A DNA stretch of 40,088 nt. Origin: Bacteroidales bacterium (GTDB taxonomy: Bacteria; Bacteroidota; Bacteroidia; Bacteroidales; JAAUTT01). The DNA is taken from the NCBI GenBank assembly GCA_025361285.1, contig JANYAP010000136.1:1-40088 (forward strand), given 5' to 3'. The notes under the pieces are model-generated. The model did not search any database. It was not told the DNA's origin and was given only the letters and a program-made list of their open reading frames with translations. A program made the translations under genes and the position numbers. Positions within the stretch are counted from its first letter, which is position 1; each line of letters starts with the position of its first letter. Shown here piece after piece: positions 26,799 through 34,805 of the stretch.

Positions 26799-26860
26799 CA
26801 GTATTGTTTACATTTAAACTCTAACAAACGACTGATTAACAACTAACGGGTCAGGAGTTC
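26799..26860. repeat. 62-bp dispersed repeat, copy B
   Basis: Matches 161-222 at 60 of 62 positions, same orientation, 26.6 kb away. It has no coding potential and lies 189 bp before the response regulator gene. Confidence 0.85.
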
Positions 26861-26983
26861 TAGTATTATAAAACTAAGTTAAGCTTTTTTTAGCAATTAT
26901 CGATCTTCGAAACAACGATTTAAGCAATTTATGAAACATAATTCATAATACCGTTCAATAGCAATTTTTTATTTTATTCTTTT

Positions 26984-27015
26984 ATTGGAAAAGAAGTAAA
27001 AAAATGCTACATTTA
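26984..27015 (+). promoter_or_regulatory. Possible promoter of the response regulator gene
   Basis: attg (26984-26987), 20 bp, TACATTTA (27008-27015). This resembles the promoter of the TetR gene (attg, 20 bp, TATTTTTG). It is a weak but sensibly placed match, 33 bp before the ATG. Confidence 0.4.
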
Positions 27016-27048
27016 TACAGCACTTTATTTTAAATAAACATAAAATAT

Positions 27049-27423
27049 ATGAAGCATAAAATACTTGTAACCGACGATTCAAACGTTAACCGAAGCTACC
27101 TTAAATCGATATTAACTGAAAATAATTTTGAGGTGATGGAGGCCAGTTCGGGGCAAGAAGCTTTGGATATTGTTGTAAATACAGCTCCCGATGCAATGAT
27201 TCTCGATTTAGTGATGCCTGGTATTGGAGGTCTTCAAATTTTAAAAATGATACGAGCTAAAGGGTATAAGTTTCCTATAATTATTTTCACATCCGATTAC
27301 AAAGAGGAAACAAAGCGCAATTGCATGGATGCTGGTGCTAACGAAGTTTTATACAAACCTACCAAGCCCAACCACTTACTTTCCATCATAAACGGTTTGT
27401 TCGCATCGTTACCTACCTCATAA
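27049..27423 (+). CDS. Single-domain response regulator (CheY-like)
   Basis: This 124-residue protein is a lone receiver domain. It has the acidic pair Asp9/Asp10 (VTDDS), acceptor Asp53 (ILDLVMPG), switch Thr81/Ser82 (IIFTSD) and Lys103 (LYKPTKP). With no output domain it must act by protein contact or as a phosphorelay step. It could receive phosphate from the nearby hybrid kinase or from CheA, which has no CheY next to it; both links are inference. It is followed by a terminator at 27499-27523. Confidence 0.92.
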   Translation: MKHKILVTDDSNVNRSYLKSILTENNFEVMEASSGQEALDIVVNTAPDAMILDLVMPGIGGLQILKMIRAKGYKFPIIIFTSDYKEETKRNCMDAGANEVLYKPTKPNHLLSIINGLFASLPTS

Positions 27424-27498
27424 TCGGGGTGATTGACTGAATAAAACTTAACGAACTATTATTAATCGAAACCTAATAATATATCTGCTTTAAAACAC

Positions 27499-27523
27499 AA
27501 ACGCCGGAAATTATCCGGCGTTT
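27499..27523. terminator. Bidirectional terminator between regulator and phosphorylase genes
   Basis: aaacgccgga (27499-27508) pairs perfectly with tccggcgttt (27514-27523) around a 5-nt loop, with T-rich sequence after it on the plus strand and before it on the minus strand. It sits between two convergent genes and can serve both. Confidence 0.85.
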
Positions 27524-27530
27524 TGCGTTA

Positions 27531-30500
27531 CTAAATCCATGTAATGAGGTTAAAGTCTTGTCGATGTGGAATATCGGCATGTTTTGGGAATATGCGTAAT
27601 CCAATATCGAATGCTCCTGTTTTGGTAGGAACAACATCAACAATATAGGTTGCTATTTTCGCGTTAAGCGACTGTAGTTTAAGCTCCTGCGAATGAACTA
27701 TCTTTACCTGATTATCGGGTATAACCATTTCGGCAATTACTATTTCCAAACCAATATCTTCGGGCGATAGCTCATTTAAATCGAGCACCACTTCGCCTTC
27801 GTATGTTTTACCGATAACAATGCTTTCTTTTAATATATCGGGCATTTTTACCGAAACTACGCCAATACTTTCCCAACTACGATATACTTTCTTTTTCCAA
27901 GCCGAAAGTTCCTTGGCAAGCTCATATTCATTGTCCTTAACTCGCTTCGATCGTTCGTAAAGTTTGCTATAAAAATTTTCCTCGTAGTCGCGCAACATAC
28001 GTTTGGTGGTGTAGTTGGAAGCCACTTTAGAGATAGAATTTTTTATATACCTAACCCAGCCAGTTGGAATATCGTCGTCGTCGCGGAAATAGAAAAGAGG
28101 TGCTATTTCGTTTTCGAGCAGGCTATAAATCATTTCAGCATCTAGCTCGTCCTGAAAATCGCTATTTTCGTATGTAACTTCTTCGGGAAGTGCCCAGCCA
28201 GCGTCGGGATAATAACCTTCGGCCCACCAGCCATCGAGTACGCTAAAGTGAAGTACTCCATTCATTACTGCTTTTTCGCCGCTTGTTCCCGATGCCTCCA
28301 ACGGACGAGTGGGCGTGTTTAGCCATACATCAACGCCTTGTACCAAGTGGCGTGCGAGATCCATGTCGTAGTTTTGCAGAAATAAAATCTTACCCATAAA
28401 TTCGGGGCGTCGTGATACTTCAACAATCATTTTTATTAAGTCCTGCCCAGCTTTATCGGCCGGATGGGCTTTACCAGCAAATACAAATTGAATAGGCATG
28501 CCCGGATTATTTAAAATAAGCGAAAGCCTCTCCATATCTCTAAACAACAAATGGGCGCGTTTATAGGTTGCAAAACGCCTAGCAAAGCCTATTGTAAGCG
28601 TATATTTATTAAGTTTATCGGAAACTTCAACAATATGTTTTGGGTTTTCGTAGCGCTTAATTGATGTTTCGCGCATGCGTTCCTTAATGTGATCGATAAG
28701 GTCGCGGCGTAAATTATTACGTATTTTCCAAATATCATTATCGGGAACCTCATAAATTTTTTCCCACAAGTCCTTATTTAATTGATTGTTAACAAAGTCC
28801 TTACCAAATTTAGTTTCGTATAATTGTCGCCATTCTTTAGCTGTCCATGTAGGATAATGTACGCCATTAGTAACATAACCAATGTTTAGCTCTTCGGTTA
28901 AGAAACCCGGCCACATTTTGTTAAATATTTCCTTACTAACCTTGCCATGAATTCGACTTACACCATTGATATTTTGCGAGATATTTGCAGCAAGAATGCT
29001 CATCGAAAATTTTTCGGACGAATCGTTAGGATTTATTTTACCTAAACCCATTAACTGTGTCCACGAGATGTTTAGCCGATCGGTATAGTGGCTAAGGTAC
29101 ATACGCATCATATTCTCGTCGAACGCATCGTGCCCAGCAGGTACTGGCGTATGAGTTGTGAAAAGAGTTGAAGCTCTAATAATTTCGAGAGACTCGCTAA
29201 ATGTGAGCTTTTTACGAACTATGTAGTAATTTAACCGTTCCAAACCAATAAAGGCAGCATGCCCTTCGTTGCAGTGAAACAAATCAATTCGCATATTCAT
29301 GGCTAGTATAGCCCTTATACCGCCAACACCAAGCAATAGTTCCTGTTTAAATCTATTTTCCCAATCGCCTCCATATAGGTGATGCGTTACGCCTCTGTCT
29401 TGAGGAGCATTGTCCTCGAAATCGGTATCAAGCAGATAAAGATCCACTCGTCCCACTTCAACTTTCCATATTCGTATGTTAAGGGTTCGCCCTGGTAAAA
29501 CAATTGAACAAGTAATCCAATTACCGTTTTCGTCGCGAACGGGTAAGGCCACGGTTTTCGAAAAGTGCTGAAGTTCCGACACGGCCATCTGATCGCCATT
29601 AAGCGATATTACTTGTTTGAAATATCCATAGTGGTATAACAACCCGAAACCCACCATGTTAACATTCGAGTCGGAGGCCTCTTTTAAGTAATCGCCAGCA
29701 AGAATACCCAAGCCACCCGAATAGATTTTTAGAGAATGGTGCAAGCCAAATTCCATGCTAAAGTAACCAATAGAAGGCCCTTTACGATCCTTCTTTTTAG
29801 CCATGTACTGGGTAAATTTCTCATAAACCCCTGCTAGTTTGTCGAGAAATTGTTTGTCGGTTTCGAGTTTTAAAAGCCTATGGTACGATATCATTTCAAG
29901 AAAAACTATTGGATTTTTCTCGCTTTCGATCCATACCGTTGGGTCTATCGATTCGAATAAATCTTCGGCCTCGTAGTTCCAGCACCACCAAAGGTTTTTC
30001 GACAATTCTTCGAGTGCCACCAAACGTTCGGGTATATTTTTCTGCACCATTAACCGTTTCCACTTAGGATGCGAAACGAGTTGGTATTTTTCAACGTGCG
30101 GCATTTGTTCAACCATCTCTTTTTCAACAAATAGACTGGCTCGCTCAATAGCTTTATTCAACGCAATGTCGTAGGCTGAATAATAGTAACTTATAAAGTT
30201 CTTCCACAGTGCAATATGCGAAAGTTCCGACGCTTTGTTTTTTAGGTATAATGTATGTTCGGCACTCATTTTCGAAAACTCGTGAATACGGCTAGCCACA
30301 TTGCTTACAACATAAGCGTCGTTATCGTCGGTACGCTCAATAATTGTAATTGCTTCTTTGGAAATGTTGCTTTCCTGACGCACCCATAGCCCAAAGCCTG
30401 CAAGCGATGTAGTAATTGTTGGAACGTGGAATGCTAGACTTTCCAGCGGTGTGTAACCCCAAGGTTCGTAATACGATGGAAAAACCGATAAATCGAGTGC

Positions 30501-31766
30501 CGATAATATTTGATAATACGGAAGGTTAAAAATACCATCGTTCCCATTCAAATAGCACGGCACAAATACTGCTTTAATTTTCTGGCTAACTTCGTTTGTT
30601 AAACCAGCCTGCGCAAACCGCTTTATAATTGGGTCGTATTCAACATCGTGTAAATTGTGAGTTAGGTATTTGCCAGCCGAATTTTGGCAGTCGGCACCAT
30701 TAAGTATCGCCAGCAAATCCTTACGCGGACCATAATGGTTTGCCGGAATAAAAATGTAAGCAAGTATAGTTCTATCTAATGTTTGATACGAGCTTAATTG
30801 ACCTAATGCATCGATAAACAGGTCGATACCTTTGTTTTTAAATTCGTAGCGACCGCCAATTCCAACCATTAAGGCGCTGTCGTCGAGTGGCTCACAAACT
30901 AACGCACTTGTAACTTCGAGCAATTTTTTGCGAGCTTCGCTACGTAACTTATCAAATTCCTTGCCCTTAGGTACAAAGGCATCTTCGAAGCCGTTGGGGG
31001 TAACTAAATCGACTGGTTTTTCGAAAAACTGAGTACATTCGCGCGATGTTATTTCGCTAACTGTGGTGAATGCATCGGCATTTCGTGCCGAAAGCTTTTC
31101 GAGCGATTGTTTGGCTTCGACATGAAATTCGGAAGCGGTTAGATCGCCGTTATACTGGCTAAGCTTACTATATAATGGCATTTCGTTGCCAGCAATAGAT
31201 CGCCCTAAAGCAGTTGCATGCGTTGTAAACACAGTGGCTACGGAAGGCATGTAATGTTTTAGGTAAAGTATGCCAGTGCCTGTCATCCATTCGTGAAACT
31301 GAGCAACTACTTTGTCGCGTATGCTAAGGTGATAACGGCAAAAGCTTTCTATTACTTTACCTGCTGCGTACCCAAAAAGCGCTGGCTCAATGTAATCCCA
31401 TTGTCCCGATAGCGAATCGAGCCGGTATGTTTCCCAGAATATTTTAAAGATATCGTCCTTTTGTGGCACGAAAGTCATAAAATCGACAATTATCACAATA
31501 GGGCTACCGCTTATGTTCCAACGGCCAATTTTTATACCCAGTCCTTCTTCGGCAGCACGTCCTCGCCACGATTTAAAAAGCATCGGATCGTCAATAAATT
31601 CGGGGTTTTGATTGGTGTCGCGCCAAACATCGGGGCCTATAAGTATGTAATTGCTCTTCAATTGTTCAACAAGCGTTAATGCCTTTGTTGAAATAACAGT
31701 ATGAATGCCACCCACTTTATTGCATACTTCCCAACTTGTTTCAAATAAATAATTAGGACTTTCCAT
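27531..31766 (-). CDS. glgP: Fused GT3 glycogen synthase and GT35 alpha-glucan phosphorylase
   Basis: This 1411-residue protein joins two glycogen enzymes. Residues 1-550 are a GT3-type (yeast-like) synthase: KVGGIHTV near 17-24, QFHEWM with His158, and SYYEPWGYTPLE (431-442) with Glu434. From about 578 a DUF3417-like segment (IPERLVALEELSKNLWWCWN) opens an alpha-glucan phosphorylase of the Thermotoga/Pyrococcus MalP type, with IGYFSMEFGLHHSLKIYSGG at 666-685 and the pyridoxal-phosphate Lys1165 in EASGTSGEKAVMNG. A C-terminal beta domain follows. Synthesis and phosphorolysis in one chain suggest remodelling of the polymer or a regulated balance. It is the last gene of the minus-strand glycogen cluster. 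Confidence 0.92.
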   Translation of the reverse strand: MESPNYLFETSWEVCNKVGGIHTVISTKALTLVEQLKSNYILIGPDVWRDTNQNPEFIDDPMLFKSWRGRAAEEGLGIKIGRWNISGSPIVIIVDFMTFVPQKDDIFKIFWETYRLDSLSGQWDYIEPALFGYAAGKVIESFCRYHLSIRDKVVAQFHEWMTGTGILYLKHYMPSVATVFTTHATALGRSIAGNEMPLYSKLSQYNGDLTASEFHVEAKQSLEKLSARNADAFTTVSEITSRECTQFFEKPVDLVTPNGFEDAFVPKGKEFDKLRSEARKKLLEVTSALVCEPLDDSALMVGIGGRYEFKNKGIDLFIDALGQLSSYQTLDRTILAYIFIPANHYGPRKDLLAILNGADCQNSAGKYLTHNLHDVEYDPIIKRFAQAGLTNEVSQKIKAVFVPCYLNGNDGIFNLPYYQILSALDLSVFPSYYEPWGYTPLESLAFHVPTITTSLAGFGLWVRQESNISKEAITIIERTDDNDAYVVSNVASRIHEFSKMSAEHTLYLKNKASELSHIALWKNFISYYYSAYDIALNKAIERASLFVEKEMVEQMPHVEKYQLVSHPKWKRLMVQKNIPERLVALEELSKNLWWCWNYEAEDLFESIDPTVWIESEKNPIVFLEMISYHRLLKLETDKQFLDKLAGVYEKFTQYMAKKKDRKGPSIGYFSMEFGLHHSLKIYSGGLGILAGDYLKEASDSNVNMVGFGLLYHYGYFKQVISLNGDQMAVSELQHFSKTVALPVRDENGNWITCSIVLPGRTLNIRIWKVEVGRVDLYLLDTDFEDNAPQDRGVTHHLYGGDWENRFKQELLLGVGGIRAILAMNMRIDLFHCNEGHAAFIGLERLNYYIVRKKLTFSESLEIIRASTLFTTHTPVPAGHDAFDENMMRMYLSHYTDRLNISWTQLMGLGKINPNDSSEKFSMSILAANISQNINGVSRIHGKVSKEIFNKMWPGFLTEELNIGYVTNGVHYPTWTAKEWRQLYETKFGKDFVNNQLNKDLWEKIYEVPDNDIWKIRNNLRRDLIDHIKERMRETSIKRYENPKHIVEVSDKLNKYTLTIGFARRFATYKRAHLLFRDMERLSLILNNPGMPIQFVFAGKAHPADKAGQDLIKMIVEVSRRPEFMGKILFLQNYDMDLARHLVQGVDVWLNTPTRPLEASGTSGEKAVMNGVLHFSVLDGWWAEGYYPDAGWALPEEVTYENSDFQDELDAEMIYSLLENEIAPLFYFRDDDDIPTGWVRYIKNSISKVASNYTTKRMLRDYEENFYSKLYERSKRVKDNEYELAKELSAWKKKVYRSWESIGVVSVKMPDILKESIVIGKTYEGEVVLDLNELSPEDIGLEIVIAEMVIPDNQVKIVHSQELKLQSLNAKIATYIVDVVPTKTGAFDIGLRIFPKHADIPHRQDFNLITWI

Positions 31767-31823
31767 AATTGTATAATTGACATTAAAATTATATATTCAT
31801 CATTTATAATAATTTATACTATG

Positions 31824-33206
31824 CTAGCTTCGTTTTTTTTTAGCCATTTCGTCTGAAGGCTTTTTTTCGGAATCGGAAGTTTTGCTCGATTTTTTCTTTG
31901 TTGATTGAGGCTCTTCCAATGGCGTTTTTGAATTTGCTATCTGATATTTTATTATCTCTTTGTCCTTTTCGTCAAGTTTACGAACTAGCTCGTCTATTTT
32001 GTGTTCGCTAATATTCTCGCTAAAATCTTTTTTTACCCTAATTGTAAAATCGCTCAACACGTTCATGTAATTTATAAAAGCATCGTATGGCGACTCGTAA
32101 GGGTTTGCATGTAAGTATGTTGGTCGGTCGGAGAAAAATTTAGTTGACATATAATAGAAATGGTCCGATGCTTGAAGGTATTTCCAGTCGATGATAATTT
32201 TTGAATCTTCGCTCTTTTCAACTAAATTGCTGAGAGAATATAACTTAGCAAAAGCCTCCTTTTGAAGGTCGTTGCCAAGCCAAGTAGCTAAATCGCGTTC
32301 TTCGTCGGCCCACGATATTGGTGTTGGAACACTTATTGGGGCAACTGGCTGCTGATCGCGAATTATTTCCGATGGAAAGCTGAATATATAATCGGAATAT
32401 TTGAATATTGCTTGAGGCAGGTGCTTCAGAAATTCGAAAATACCCGACTCGCTGGATTGTCGTCCTCCAAATGTCTCATAATCAATATATATATTTACGT
32501 TTTCCTCGCGTTTTTCGATATGATTTAGCCAGTTAGCAAACTTTTCGCTTGTTAATGGATATTGGTTCCAGTTTTTGTTCGAAAACCTGAACGATAAATC
32601 GTCGCTTAATTTAAAATTACGTAACAATAGCTTTAAACGAGGGTTTACAGCGCTACAATACAGGTAATTAGGACTTTTCCATCCTAAAATATGTTTTGCT
32701 CCTTCGGTTACCATTCCTTCAAAACCCATATTAGCGACTTGCTCGCCTATTTGGTCGGAATAAATCGATTCGGTATTACTAAAAACTGTGGGTATCTGCC
32801 CAAAGAACTTTTCTATTTTCTGCCTATGACTAATTACTTGGCGCTGAAATTCGCTTGGGTTAGACAACGAAGCCAATGAATGCGAGTCGGTTTCGCACAA
32901 AAACTCAACCATACCAGTTTCTGCTAAAACCTGAAAGCTTTCTATTACTTCGGGGGCATAAAGTTCAAATTGGTCGAGTGCGGAACCAGAAATGGAAAAC
33001 GCAACCTTAAACTTATCCTTATGCTTATGAATAATATCGAGCAATACCTTATTAGCCTTCAAATACGACCGATCGGCCACTTTCCGTAATATCGATTCGT
33101 TGGAAAAATCGTCGTAATAATAATGATCGTTTCCAATATCAAAGAACCTATACCGTTTAAGTCGGAATGGCTGATGGATTTGAAAAAACAAGCAAATTTT
33201 TCTCAT
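31824..33206 (-). CDS. GH57 alpha-amylase/glucanotransferase
   Basis: This 460-residue cytoplasmic glycoside hydrolase belongs to family 57, which cuts or transfers alpha-1,4-glucan. The family motifs are visible: HQP at 11-13, SISGS near 71-75, the nucleophile Glu146 in FSNTESIYS, and the acid Asp242 in YIDYETFGGRQ. The last 40 residues are a Lys/Ser-rich, probably disordered tail, ending KKKRS. It has no signal peptide. It lies 57 bp before the GT3-GT35 fusion gene and is separated from the GT4 gene upstream by a 290-bp repeat array. In Bacteroides the same trio (debranching enzyme, GT4, GH57) forms one locus. Confidence 0.9.
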   Translation of the reverse strand: MRKICLFFQIHQPFRLKRYRFFDIGNDHYYYDDFSNESILRKVADRSYLKANKVLLDIIHKHKDKFKVAFSISGSALDQFELYAPEVIESFQVLAETGMVEFLCETDSHSLASLSNPSEFQRQVISHRQKIEKFFGQIPTVFSNTESIYSDQIGEQVANMGFEGMVTEGAKHILGWKSPNYLYCSAVNPRLKLLLRNFKLSDDLSFRFSNKNWNQYPLTSEKFANWLNHIEKREENVNIYIDYETFGGRQSSESGIFEFLKHLPQAIFKYSDYIFSFPSEIIRDQQPVAPISVPTPISWADEERDLATWLGNDLQKEAFAKLYSLSNLVEKSEDSKIIIDWKYLQASDHFYYMSTKFFSDRPTYLHANPYESPYDAFINYMNVLSDFTIRVKKDFSENISEHKIDELVRKLDEKDKEIIKYQIANSKTPLEEPQSTKKKSSKTSDSEKKPSDEMAKKKRS

Positions 33207-33235
33207 TTATGTTTATATTAGATTGAAAACTACAT

Positions 33236-33527
33236 TTTGTTGGCTGTAGAGGTTGTAGAAGTTGTAGAGGTTGTAGAGGTTGTAGAGGATGTAAGGGTTG
33301 TAAAGGTTGTAAGGGTTGTAAAGGTTGTAGAAGTTTTAGAGGTTGTAGAAGTTGTAAAAACTACCTACAACTCTATAACTTCTACAACTCTATAAAATCT
33401 ATAACTTCTATAACTTCTATAACTTCTATAACTCTACAACTCTATAACTCTACAACTCTATAACTTCTTTAACTTCTTTAACTTCTTTAACTCTATAACT
33501 TCTTTAACTCTATAACTCTATAACTTA
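33236..33527 (-). repeat. Word-like inverted repeat array between GT4 and GH57 genes
   Basis: On the plus strand 33236-33358 is built of 9-bp units close to ggttgtaga, and about 33363-33527 of 8- and 9-bp units such as aactctat, aactctac, aacttctat and aacttcttt. The halves are largely complementary (gtagaagttgtag against ctacaacttctac-type words). In the minus-strand transcript the purine-rich arm comes first and begins at the GT4 stop codon (33525-33527). Transcription into GH57 would have to cross a large hairpin. Confidence 0.95.
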
Positions 33528-34805
33528 CACCGAATCGTAAACCTCTTTCACTTTAATTGCCGAATTCTCCCATTTCAAGCCTTCAACCTCAGCTTTGCCG
33601 TAAGTTGAAAACATTTGATACAAGGCTGGATAGTTAAGTATTCCGTAAATAGCATCGCCCATTGAATTAATATCCCAAAAATCGACTTTTATTGCATGTT
33701 TAAGTATTTCGGACACTCCCGATTGGTTAGAGATAATAACTGGCACGTTCGATTGCATAGCCTCCAAAGGAGAAATTCCGAAAGGCTCTGACACCGAAGG
33801 CATTACATAAACATCGCTCATGTAATACATTTTATAAACATCGTCGCCCGATAAAAAGCCCGTAAAGTGAAATTTATCCATTATTTTCAGCTTGGCTGCG
33901 TGGGCAATCATTTTATTAAGCATATCGCCACTGCCAGCCATTACAAAACGCACATTATCCATTTTCTGAAGCACCTTGTGGGCTACGTCAACAAAGTATT
34001 CCGGACCTTTTTGCATAGTAACCCTTCCAAGAAAAGTTACTATTTTTTCGTCGAACCCTTTTGCAACCTTAAGACCTTCGTGTATTTCAATGGGTTCCAC
34101 AGCATTATATACGGTAAATACTTTCGATGCGTCGATGCCGTATTTGTCTATTACAATGTTGCGCGTAAAGTTACTTACAGTAATTACTCTATCGGCGGCC
34201 ATCATGCCTTCTTTCTCTATTTCAAAAACAGCAGGATTTACCTTTCCTCCGCTACGGTCGAAATCGGTAGCATGAACGTGCACCACTAGTGGCTTACCCG
34301 ATACTGCTTTTGCAGCAATGCCAGCTGGGTATGTTAACCAGTCGTGAGCGTGAATAACATCAAAATCGACCTCTACACCTAATACCGAGGCAACTACGGC
34401 ATAATTAGCTATTTCCTGAAAAAGGTTTGGTCCGTAAGTGCCCGAAAAATCTAACAAACCTCTATCGTTTGCTGTTACATATCGGCTTGATCCTCCGTAG
34501 TTTACCGAAAACGATTTCTCGTATTGCTCGGGCGATAAATATGGAATAAGGTGTACGCCAACCTCATACACTTTCATATTGTTGATAAATCCTTCTAAAT
34601 AAACATTTTTTTTAACTACTGGTATCTGGTTAGCACCAATAATGCTAACAGAGTTATTCTGTTCATCGCCATATACTTTAGGTACCACAAAAGTAACTTC
34701 GAGATTTGGTATTTTCGATAACCCTTTTGTAAGTCCAAAACAAGCTGTTCCAAGTCCTCCAGAAATATGAGGGGGAAATTCCCAACCAAACATCAGTACT
34801 TTCAT
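33525..34805 (-). CDS. GT4 glycosyltransferase (glycogen synthase-like)
   Basis: This 426-residue GT-B enzyme transfers glucose from a nucleotide sugar, probably to alpha-glucan. The N-terminal GGLG loop (16-19), HAHDW (152-156), the Arg261/Lys266 donor-binding pair (FLGRVTMQKGPEYF) and the E-x7-E motif (Glu340, Glu348 in SEPFGISPLEA) are all present. Its ATG overlaps the stop of the debranching enzyme by 4 bp (ATGA), so the two are translationally coupled. The stop codon is the first element of a repeat array. A second, unrelated GT3 synthase is encoded downstream, so the cell may have two glucan-building enzymes. Confidence 0.9.
   Translation of the reverse strand: MKVLMFGWEFPPHISGGLGTACFGLTKGLSKIPNLEVTFVVPKVYGDEQNNSVSIIGANQIPVVKKNVYLEGFINNMKVYEVGVHLIPYLSPEQYEKSFSVNYGGSSRYVTANDRGLLDFSGTYGPNLFQEIANYAVVASVLGVEVDFDVIHAHDWLTYPAGIAAKAVSGKPLVVHVHATDFDRSGGKVNPAVFEIEKEGMMAADRVITVSNFTRNIVIDKYGIDASKVFTVYNAVEPIEIHEGLKVAKGFDEKIVTFLGRVTMQKGPEYFVDVAHKVLQKMDNVRFVMAGSGDMLNKMIAHAAKLKIMDKFHFTGFLSGDDVYKMYYMSDVYVMPSVSEPFGISPLEAMQSNVPVIISNQSGVSEILKHAIKVDFWDINSMGDAIYGILNYPALYQMFSTYGKAEVEGLKWENSAIKVKEVYDSV

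Larger units (their letters stand above)
26548..27048. other. Gene-free region with several repeats
   Basis: About 500 bp without a supported gene, between a kinase gene and a divergent response regulator. It contains a 13-bp direct repeat aataaggttttta (26661-26673 and 26716-26728), a perfect 14-bp inverted repeat at 26692-26755, a reverse-orientation aaccttatt (26775-26783), copy B of the 62-bp dispersed repeat, and a promoter-like pair before the regulator gene. Confidence 0.7.

Noticed and set aside
33236-33527. Possible CRISPR or centromere-like iteron array
   Set aside because: The 8-9 bp units lack spacers, and there is no partition or replication gene nearby; its position at a stop codon inside an operon fits better with an intergenic low-complexity array.
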